Shown here: positions 50,983 through 60,101 of the stretch, in pieces
Layout: each line of letters starts with the position of its first letter
How positions within the stretch are numbered: position 1 is the first letter of the stretch
Source of the DNA: Nymphaea colorata
Lineage: Eukaryota; Streptophyta; Magnoliopsida; Nymphaeales; Nymphaeaceae
Length of the DNA stretch: 64,000 nt
Assembly: GCF_008831285.2 (NCBI RefSeq)
Contig: NC_045144.1
Location: forward strand, 20,351,716 to 20,415,715
Direction of reading: 5' to 3'
Program-made: the position numbers and the translations under genes
The notes under the pieces: generated by a model
Told to the model about the DNA's origin: nothing
Database searches by the model: none
What the model saw: only the letters and a program-made list of their open reading frames with translations

Positions 50983-51237
50983 TCAGTGGCATGGGCCCTA
51001 GTTCCCTCCCTTTAGATTTGAAAAAACAAAAAGTTTACATACAAATTTTGAAAAAAATAGTTTGATCTATGAAAAAAAAAATTGAAATATTGAATTTAGG
51101 CCCCTACAACAAAAAAATTATTAGATCTTCTTCCGGATTCATATAATATAAATATTTAAAGATGTTAATGTGAAAATAAAAACACAATGAGGTGCTAGCG
51201 TGGGCAACCGATTGCACCAGCCCATATGTGGTATACT

Positions 51238-51891
51238 TAGGGGTGAACACGAGACAAGTTGAGCTCGAGTTCAGTCGGCTCGACTAATAAAACTTTGAGC
51301 TCGACTCGGCTCGAGCTCGAGAATAGCTCGACGGAAGAAGCTCTAGCTCGACTCGACAGTTACGTGTTGAGCTCGAGCTCGAGAATAGCTCGACGAAAGC
51401 AGCTCGAGCTCGACTCGACACTTATGTGTTGAGCTCGAACTCAACTCGATTAAGGCTTGACAAACTCGTTTAAATAGAATTGATATTCATCGTTTCGTAT
51501 TGAACTCGAGCTTGACTCGATTAAGGCTCGACAAACTTGTTTAAATTGAATTGATATTTATCGTTATGTATTGAGCTCGAGCTTAACTCGATTAAGGCTC
51601 GACAAACTTGTTTGAATTGAATTGATATTCATCGTTATGTGTTGAGTTCGAGCTCGACTCGATTAAGGCACGACAAACTCGTAAATTCGTTTAAATAAAT
51701 CGACAGGTTTGACAAACTCGATTAAGGCTCCAGCTCGACTCGACAGTTACAAGTTGAGCTCATACTCAACTCGATTATTTAAATGAGTCGATTCATGAAC
51801 TCGAGCTCAACTCGTTAAGCAAATGACTCGACTCGAGCTCGTTCACAAGCCAAGCTTTAACAAATCGTAGCTGACTAGTTATTCACCCTTA
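51238..51891. mobile_element. TIR element containing a 71-bp AGCTCGAG tandem array
   Basis: The ends taggggtgaa (51238) and ttcacccтta-like at 51882-51891 (reverse complement taagggtgaa) form a short inverted repeat. Inside, two 62-bp units (about 51300-51428, marked by gaatagctcgacg) are followed by about four 71-bp units starting at 51429, 51500, 51571 and 51642. Each 71-bp unit carries gagctcgagctcgactcg, attaaggctcgacaaac and aattgatattcatcgtt. Repeated gagctcgag palindromes dominate the region. It has no coding frame. hAT affiliation is likely from the ends but unproven. Confidence 0.65.
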
Positions 51892-51894
51892 AGT

Positions 51895-52090
51895 ACACCC
51901 TTGAGCTTAGCGCTATCTTCCAACCACTTAAAACCCAAAGGCATAAATACTCGTGGGAAGCCAATTAGAAACACATTTTTACTGTGTTCAAAATCAGCCA
52001 CGAGATCACGAGTACATTTTTCGAGACGAGCACCTGTCAAGTACATGTCCTTGAGGGTTTGGAGCTTTTGATGGATATGGGAAGTGTGTT
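51895..52090 (-). other. Unidentified coding-like fragment beside the TIR element
   Basis: The minus-strand frame contains a protein-like stretch (for example RLEKCTRDLVADFEHSK and FPRVFMPLGFKWLEDSAK) of about 60 residues. It is bounded on one side by a TA microsatellite and on the other by the TIR element. No neighbouring exon with matching phase was found. It may be a gene remnant or chance. I do not recognise it. Confidence 0.25.
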
Positions 52091-52104
52091 TCACAAAACA
52101 AACA

Positions 52105-52143
<39 letters not shown>

Positions 52144-52199
52144 AAGAGAGAGAAGTGGGATACTGTTTTAATGCTAATTGGTTCTATAATCATCAACTT

Positions 52200-53427
52200 T
52201 AATGTATACTATTTGGTCATCGACATATTTGACAACTTTTTCCTGCATTATTTTATTTTTCAATTATTAATAAAGAAAGAAGGATGAAAAAACACAAAGA
52301 AATGAATTCAAATTTAAGAGAGTTGGTGTGCTGTGAGGCACGAGAGAATTTCTCCATCCAAATCTCAATAGGGAAATTCATGTATGTAATGAATGATAAC
52401 ACCCAGCCACTAAGGAAGACTTGAAATGAAAGAAATCAACCAAAATAATTTTCATGAATCCCTCCTCCTCCTCATCTCTTGTGCGTTTCTAACGAGTCGG
52501 GGCAGGTCTCATGCTGGAAATTTTCTCCGCGAGAAAAAAGGGTTGGCGTTTGCACCTATGACATTTTTTACAATCTTTCCAAGTTGTCTTAAGCATTCTG
52601 AACTTCGTGAATCATGACTGAAGTCGTCTATCACGAAGGTGAAGAATGTCCTGTCAGTCAAACACGCACCAAATGATGTAAGGAATTATCAGAACAAACA
52701 GTCTTGGACTTTGAATTCTCGACTCTCTTCAACACAAACGCGAACTATGCGAATTCTGTCCACACAGGCGCGTCTCTTGCTTAGTGGGCAAGTTCTCCCT
52801 CTTTATGAAACCAAAACATAGGGTAAGACTCTTAATTTGCCCTTTTTTTGGCTCAGGATACATTATTTTTCTTAATTTGCCAACTAAAATATAATTAATT
52901 CACTCAGTTTATTATAAAAAACAAAAGGAATCTTGGGTCATAGATTCAAGATATTATAATATATAAAGCCATCTTTACTCACATAGTTAGTTTGGTGAAC
53001 TGATAAAAAGTTTTGATCAATTTGATTTAAGTGAGTGTTATTTTTTTTTAATTACAACTAATAAACATATAATATTTTAGTATATGATCAGCCTTTACTC
53101 AACCAGTAGGATTAGTCTCTTACTCACTAAAATAAAATAATAAGGAAAAGAACTAAACTTTTATTAAATTAAACCAAGAAAGAAGATATGATAAAGATGA
53201 AAAACTTTTTACATGTTGATATGATCATTTGCTAAAAAAATGCCAAATTTTATGGTAAATAAGTATCATTATTTTGTCAACCTCATTAAGTTCTTCATGT
53301 AATTCATGCCCATTTTATAAGCTTATAGGTATATAAGATTGTGCAGGCATTTTGGTGGGAGGTGGCCGGCCCATTTCAAGATTTTCTTGAAAAAAAATGG
53401 CCGAGATAAGATTGGTATGTCCTGGTG
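52200..53427. other. Gene-poor AT-rich DNA
   Basis: Only short frames without recognisable domains occur. I see nothing that supports a gene, an RNA gene or a defined repeat. Confidence 0.5.
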
Positions 53428-53557
53428 GTATATAAATAAGCTCAACCCTTTATTCACTCTCCTGTGTTATTCTATCCCCCTTTCTTCCTTCTTTGGTTGC
53501 AGACGGAGTAGATCTACTGCTGCATGGAAGAAGCCTGAATCCAGCAGTGGTATCAGA
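53428..53557 (+). mobile_element. LTR end and primer-binding site of a second, degraded LTR element
   Basis: A TATA-like box (gtatataaataag, about 53428) lies upstream of a sequence ending in CA at 53546. One base later comes tggtatcaga (53548-53557), the start of the primer-binding site complementary to initiator tRNA-Met. The same spacing is seen in the intact element at 54677. The LTR start and the 3' LTR were not found, so this is probably a truncated element. Confidence 0.45.
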
Positions 53558-54671
53558 CCAACGGCCTGCAAGAATCAGAAATCTCTAACCTGTGAGCTAA
53601 AGGCCTTCATATAAAGTCTTCTTCCCGTTTTGTTTGTGTGGGAATAAGCAAAGGTCAGTAAGTTTGCGTGTGCGTTTCAGTTGTTTTCATCCCGGTTATT
53701 CTGTGCGTGCCTGTCACCAATCTTCTTTGGAAAAGGAGAAGAGCGTTCAAGAACTGAGGCAGAGGCGCTGCCTCTCTGCTAGTCCGGCAGTAGAGCTTGT
53801 GTCTGCTCAGAAAGAAGAAGAAGAAAGAAAACTCAAAAAGGAAGACACAGAATTGATATTATTATTAAAGAAAAGGTCAAGGAACAAACCTATTTTTGCG
53901 GCGGAAAAATCCATCCTCCCCTGGGATTCTGCCATTCTTGTTGCTTTCGTCGCCGTCGGGGTGGGAGAACTGCCGCTATATCTCCGCCTCTGGGTTTCTT
54001 CGGCTTTGGGTCTCGCCCCGCCTACCACAGCTTCTGGAGAATTGCCGTCAGCGTCGCCGGCGCTCCGATGAAAAGTTTATGTATTGGAAATTTTGAGAAA
54101 GAGGGCCCAAGTTCACCGATTTTCGCCACCGCCCTGTAAAGTATTACCTTCTAAAACGACAGGTAAAATTCATTTTGTTCATTAAAAAAATGAAAGTGAA
54201 ATATTATAGAGAAATCGCCAAAAATAGTGACAAACGTGGAGAATCGCGTAAAATACTTTAATGTGTAGACTTAGACTTCTGCTTCTAAATCAGTTTAGAA
54301 AATCGAGTATGTTTGTCTATTGTCTGGGCTTAACTAGTTTGTGTTTAGTTTTCAATTATATATCAAACTTTATAATATACATAGGAAATGGTGGGTAGAA
54401 CTTATCCATCAGAATTGGCCGATACTGAAAAGTTGATAGGGACCAAGTTTCTTAATGAAGTTTCAAGAAAGCGATATCAATGGACAATCCTCTTTTCATC
54501 CCTCCTATTCTCTCTCCCATACTTCTTCATCATCATCCTTTTTCTATTTGGTTGCAGGCAGACTGCATGGGTGCACAGAAGAAGACGGGCTACAACAAAA
54601 TGGGCACCTGCACTATCAACTCCCCTCGTGGCGACGGATGAAAAGAAGAATGGAGGAGGAGGACGCAGACA
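53558..54671. other. Likely TE-derived sequence 5' of the intact retrotransposon
   Basis: Moderately GC-rich open frames (53634-54071 and 54388-54723) show no recognisable gag, protease or other domain. They follow the primer-site-like motif and may be decayed interior of that element. The last bases are the original upstream neighbour of the receptor-kinase pseudogene before the retrotransposon inserted. Confidence 0.35.
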
Positions 54672-54676
54672 GAAGG

Positions 54677-55008
54677 TGTTGGGTAGTGGTAGTGGCCATG
54701 AGCCCTACCCATTCATATCGTAACTGCAAGGGGGCCCACTTGCAGTTACGAGCTTTAATGCTCACCTAAAATCTCTCACTCACCCAACCGCTAGGGTTGG
54801 GAAAAACCTAAGGGGCTGGACTATCGATTCCTAGTATATCCAGAGAGTTTGATGAATCTCTCTCTAACACATCAACCTGTGAGAGGCCCCTTGAAAGTAA
54901 ACCCCAAAAATCTCTCTCTCTCTAGTTTTCTTTCTTTCTTCTTTCTTGCTCGCAGAGTTGCAGGCCAAACTTGGTTGGAGATCCTGGGCGGAACCTAAAG
55001 TTCCTACA
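54677..55008 (+). repeat. 5' LTR (332 bp)
   Basis: Starts TGTTGGGTAG and ends AGTTCCTACA. It contains a short inverted repeat (taactgcaag ... cttgcagtta) near the start and a CT/TTTC-rich tract near the end. The stretch is repeated at 59730-60051. Confidence 0.96.
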
Positions 55009-55009
55009 G

Positions 55010-55022
55010 TGGTATCAGAGCC
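55010..55022 (+). promoter_or_regulatory. Primer-binding site for initiator tRNA-Met
   Basis: The motif tggtatcagagcc lies one base after the 5' LTR. It is complementary to the 3' end of plant initiator tRNA-Met, as in most Copia elements. Confidence 0.93.
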
Positions 55023-56369
55023 TCAGGTTCTTCTAATTTCTGTAAGTCCCTTCAGACTTCTGTGACGCCTATGATTACCTATGTATATATCATGCTGTGA
55101 ATGCCTAAGTGTGTATCAAGCTGTATATCGAATCATGTTTTGTGAATGTGCAAAGCATGCTAGTACTTAAAAGGAAGACGCTGTAATAAGAACAGATAGC
55201 AGAGGGTTTGGACAGAGAATGCATAAATCAGAGGACTTCGTTTTTTTTTTTTCGTCGACCTCTTTGTTTTTCCAATGACCGAGCATGTGGAGAACGCCTT
55301 CACCAGCAGGAAAGGGCAAGCATCCTTTTTTTTAGTTCTGTCTCAGATAAGAAACACCGAGCGAGAAGGAAGGCTGCACACCCTCCCTGCTGACCGCCTG
55401 ACGGCCGCCCTTCCTCTCCTTCATCACGGAAGAGGAGGGGCGACGGCCTGTTTCCTTTCTTCTGATTAAAAAAAAAAAATCACAAAAAAAAAAGGGGGAA
55501 AGGCCACCACCATGGCCGGCGGTGGCCCTTTCACTTACGGGAGTAGTGGCTGCCGGCAAGGGAAAGGGATGAGCAGAGGGAGCAGAGTGCGGGTCCTCTG
55601 AGAACGAACAGAGGGGTTTCATTTGCTCGCTGCTCGCCGGAAGAATCAGGGTTGTTCTCTGAAGTGGCACGAGCATCTCCTCGCGATAATGGTGGAAATT
55701 GGCCGGAGGCGGCAGTTGAAACCGTCGGTCAGCCGGACGCGGTGGAGGTGCGGCGGGTGAAACCCCAGCAAATGGTTCTCGCGAGAGGAGAGAGTGTATC
55801 GAGCGAGAAAAATGGGGAAAACTCGTTCAGAGGGGTATTTATACAAAAAATTTTGAAATTACGAATTTGGTCCACACATTTCTCATAATGTTCAGAAACA
55901 CTGTCATATTTTGTAAATATTAGTTCCGCTGCCATTTTTGCTGAAAGTCTTTTCAGAAAAAGGCTTGTGAAAGCTTATTTCTGTGGAAACCTAGAATTTT
56001 ATACGAAATTCCGTAATGATACCCTCAGAGTTATTCTAAATTTCTGAAAGAAGGTTCCAGAAATTGTTTTGCATTTCAGATGTAAACAGAGATTTTGTAT
56101 AATTGTATATAGGTTCCCTCAAGCTGATCAAAAATTGCAGCAAAAGGGTTCCAAACGGTTTAAAATTTAATATTGAGTTTTGATTGTTTTAAGTGATACC
56201 TTAAAATGGTATTAAAGATCTTCTCCCTGTTGCTTTCCATGTATCGTTGTTATATATTTGTTATGGAATTAACTTAGAAATGACTTCAAGAGTGGGAGCT
56301 TCGAAATGGTGAAAACTGAAAATGGTTAGCAACATGTTTGTGTGCTTATGCAATTTTGTTACTTTGTGT

Positions 56370-58270
56370 GTGCATGACCCAATGGCGCTATAAATGTTGT
56401 GTCGTATTTGGATATGGATATTATGTTGAAACATGTTTATATTGAATTTGAATTTGGATCCTCTTGTTGATATTATTGTATGTGGATCCACATGAGTAAG
56501 ATCTGAATTTAAATAATTATTTGGATTTTTGCTTTGGATCTGATTGTTGCTTAAGATCCATATTTGTATTCAGTTTGAATCATGATCTAAATTTGTTTGG
56601 ATATTGGTTAAAAATACATATCCTGTTTATGTTGGTTCAAGTTTATGTTATTATACTTGATTTATGAATATTCATCTTAATTTTGGGTCTATGCAGATAT
56701 TAGATATGACCAAAACTTTTGTTTTCAAAATCCATATTCAGTTGACACTAAACATTGCACTCTTTTAGAGCATGATCTGATTTGACTTGTTCAAGATCTA
56801 TATTAGATCTAAACATATTATGATGAGCTTTGATTTTTAGATCTAATGGTTTTACAAGTTGTACTTTTGCAATGTGTAACACTAGAGTGCTAAAGATGAA
56901 TTCCAGTTAAAAGGAATGATTATGTTATCACATGTTGATATGCTAAGAGGTGTAAATCAACACTCTTAGACATGGTGAGATCCTTATAACATTATGTTGG
57001 GTCGTGATACATTAAGATCCAAATTAACTTAGCTGAATCATTGGATCCAAATTCTCGTACTGTTACTAAACACAATATATCATGTTTGCTTTTGGATCCA
57101 ATGAGTGATATTTGTTGTCCTTTTAGATTCAAATCATTCTAGAGTGCTATTGAACAATGCTTTATTTACTCCATTAATGAGGTGAACTTGTTTAAAAATA
57201 TATATTCAAGAGGTATAATGTAACACTCTTGGACTGAAACCCGTATAAATTTGAATGTCTTGATTTAAAGACTTGCTTTATTTGCTCTTAAGGGTGATGG
57301 ATTAGTTTGGGTACAAACATATCATCTCAAGGTAGAGAAATTTTTCTTGTTTCACCTTGTTCAAAAGTGGGACTATTGTTTAAATCCAAGCATGGTTATT
57401 GAAATCATAGTGCACAATACTTCATATGGATCATTTGTGTTTTTTAAACTCAGATTATTGTATTGTAGATATTGCTAGTTGGATCTGAATTTCCATATTT
57501 GAATTAATGAAATCCACATTACGTAAAGTTTAGCTGCAGATCTAAAGTGACTTGTTTGGATATGTGAGAATAATTCATATCCTGTTGTTTTAGTTCCAAT
57601 ATATGTTATCATGGTTGCCTTTGGATATGATCATACTGCAATATGTGTTGTCATTCTAGATCCAAAAGTTATTCTTGAAAATCATTGAATAAAGCTTCAT
57701 TTGCATTTCTTTCTTAGGAAAATGAATTTGTTTTAATGCATACTCAAGAGATGTAATATAATACTCTTGCACCAAAATTAATATTGGCAAGAATGCATTT
57801 ATTTGAAGCTTTGTAGCACTAAAGTGCTAATACATGATAACTTGTTTTTCTCAAAAGAGAGATGGGTTAGCAATGATTCAAATATGGTTGTTGAATCATA
57901 TTGTATAATATTTCAATGAGGATCATGTGTTTTAAACTCATATTAATTGTATTGTGGATGTTTCTGGTTTGGATCTATACTAATATAATCTGACTCTTTA
58001 TATTCATGTGGCTTTTGGAATTGGATCTATTCATTGTTTGAGATCCACCTTATATACATCATTGATTCGGATTTGAATATATATTTGGATATATGGTTAA
58101 ACAACCATATCTTGTTTATATTAGATCCAAGCATATTATGTTATTTATTCGTTTGAGGATCAAACAAAGCTAGCTTGCTATTAAGTAAGTTTATGTTTGA
58201 GGATGAATTTGATTTTAAATTTTTCATGAGGTATAAAATAATACTCATAAAAATAATGAGATCCACACTA
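56370..58270 (+). repeat. Degenerate ~0.5-kb tandem repeats inside the retrotransposon
   Basis: Related words recur in the same order. agaggt(g/a)taa...acactctt-type words occur near 56947, 57208, 57746 and 58226. catatcctgttt-type words occur near 56620, 57577 and 58105. agatccatattt/agatccacctta-type words occur near 56555 and 58025. The spacing is mostly about 480-540 bp or half that. The copies are strongly diverged and full of stops, so this is non-coding repeat structure rather than a gene. Confidence 0.55.
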
Positions 58271-58489
58271 ATTAGATCCATATTGAGATCCTTGGAGATT
58301 TATAATGCATGTTAAATGCATATCTAAAAATGAAACGATGTGTTTGCAAATACATATGTATGGGATACCCAAATGAAAGTAGGGTATATGACATTTTCTT
58401 TTTATGCATGAGTTTGAAGTGTTCGAATAAGAATACCGAATACAATAATCCAGTGGGAGATCATAACGATCTACTGGAGGATCTGATTT

Positions 58490-58625
58490 ATTCAAATAAT
58501 CAGTCTGGCAATGAACCAACTGGATAACAGTATGGCAATGAACCAACTGAGAAACAATTTAATAATGAATCAACTGTGCACGATTCTTATGATGATAAGT
58601 CTGGTAATGAACCGACTGGGTAGTG
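58490..58625 (+). repeat. Short imperfect repeats encoding SGNEPTG-like units
   Basis: ggcaatgaaccaactg-type units occur near 58507 and 58532, with weaker copies near 58560 and 58601. In one frame they read SGNEPTG, but the frame is interrupted by stops. They may be the relic of an acidic hinge in an old polyprotein. Confidence 0.5.
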
Positions 58626-59719
58626 AGCTCCATGATTATATGTGAATAATTGTTGCATGTACAAAAACTGACTTTTTATTTGGTGATCAAGTTTGATTGA
58701 TTGAATATACTAATAAGTGGTCAGGTAATGAACCTCAGTTTGGTATTAAACGTCCAACTGAAGCTTATTAGTGATCTTATTGATCATCTTGTGGTATACA
58801 TATGTAGAGATATGTGAATTGTATATTGCATGCATGGGTTGTCAAAATTATGTATTGACCTTGATGAGTTAAATGAAACTCATTGTATGAGAGAGTACAT
58901 TGATGAAAATTATACAAGATGAAAAGTGCTTGTATGATAGACTATGGGTTGATTGCTCATTCCCTTAAATAGTCATAATAAAGATTAAGTGTCGTTAATC
59001 AAGTTGATGACTATATAAATATTTGATAAGTGGGAGCACACTTGAATATGCCATTTACTATGTTGAATGCTATGGAACTCCTGTTGTTAAAGAAGTTAAG
59101 TAACTATGGAATACAGTAAAGGAAAATATTTCATGTGTTTTAATGCATATTAGCTTGTGTTATGGACTTGGTATAAGCTTCTAATTTGGCTTGTAAGTAT
59201 ACATTAAGAAAGTCCAGGCTGACCCTTGTTTTATGGCAGTTAAATGTTTGAGATACATGAATGAAACAAATGATATATTCAAGTGATTGTTAACATTTTT
59301 TAACAAAAGGAATTCTAAATGATTTGTCAAGCATGTAGCCCGTATGAGGCTAAGAAATTCTTTGTTTGCCTCTTTGTGAGGTGGTTGAAAAATATTTATG
59401 ATGATTTCATTGTTGAATAAGAAGGAAATATGCATGCACGTTCCAAATGCTTATATGATTGCTAGTATTATAGTCAAGAGAATTCTTGATGTTTTATGTA
59501 AAACTTGTGGTCCACATGGGACTAAGTTTTAATATGTTATAATGTGATATATATTGAATATTTGAAAGGTTGCGAAGGAAAAACCATTGAATGGAAAACC
59601 TCACTGTAAACCTTGAAAAAGGTTAGGTTGCGTTGGAAAAGACAATTATGGAAAACCACGTAACAAATTGAATAAAGAAAACCCACATAAAGTGGAAGCA
59701 AACTGGCGGTCTCATGGCC

Positions 59720-59729
59720 AAGTGGGAGA
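59720..59729 (+). promoter_or_regulatory. Polypurine tract
   Basis: The purine run aagtgggaga directly precedes the TGTTGGG of the 3' LTR. It is the expected primer for plus-strand synthesis and a common Copia form. Confidence 0.9.
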
Positions 59730-60051
59730 TGTTGGGTAGTGGTAGTGGCCATGAGCCCTACCCATTCATATCGTAACTGCAAGGGGGGCCCACTTGCAGT
59801 TACGAGCTTTAATGCTCACCTAAAATCTCTCACTCACTTAACCGCTGCTAGGGTTGGGAAAAACCTAAGGGGCTGGACTATCGATTCCTAGTATATCCAG
59901 AGAGTTTGATGAATCTCTCTCTAACACATCAACCTGTGAGAGGCCCCTTGAAAGTAAACCCCAAAAATCTCTCTCTCTAGTTTTCTTTCTTGCTCGCAGA
60001 GTTGCAGGCCAAACTTGGCTGGAGATCCTGGCGGAACCTAAAGTTCCTACA
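59730..60051 (+). repeat. 3' LTR (322 bp)
   Basis: Near-identical to 54677-55008. Differences include one extra G in a G run, a cc/tt change, a 3-bp insertion before tagggttggg and a shorter CT/TTTC tract. It is followed by the target duplication gaagg. Confidence 0.96.
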
Positions 60052-60101
60052 GAAGGCAGCCACCTTTTTCTATGAATTGACTCCTAGGCGACGAGGAGAC
60101 G

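Larger units (their letters stand above)
49412..51237. other. Upstream region of lipase 2 with MITEs
   Basis: Apart from TA microsatellites at about 49760-49800 and the two MITE copies listed separately, I see no structured feature and no gene. The lipase 2 promoter should lie in the first few hundred bases, but no core element was assigned. Confidence 0.5.
54677..60051 (+). mobile_element. Copia-like LTR retrotransposon, non-autonomous
   Basis: A complete 5375-bp insertion: 5' LTR 54677-55008, primer-binding site at 55010, polypurine tract just before 59730, 3' LTR 59730-60051, and a perfect 5-bp target duplication gaagg (54672-54676 and 60052-60056). Both LTRs start TGTTGGG and end CCTACA. 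They differ by a few substitutions and several small indels, mostly in CT repeats, so the insertion is not ancient. The interior has no continuous gag-pol frame. Near 59230 a short piece (MAVKCLRYMNETND) resembles the AVKRxLRYLKGT motif that follows the Copia reverse transcriptase. The rest is AT-rich and includes degenerate tandem repeats. It probably depended on enzymes from a relative. It lies 50 bp upstream of the receptor-kinase start codon. Confidence 0.95.

Noticed and set aside
53634-54071. A 145-codon plus-strand open frame upstream of the retrotransposon
   Set aside because: It shows no recognisable domain and biased composition, and it sits behind a degraded LTR primer site. It is not supported as a gene.
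55332-55676. Open frames on both strands in the first kilobase of the retrotransposon interior
   Set aside because: They are low-complexity, overlap on both strands and have no gag motif such as a CCHC knuckle.
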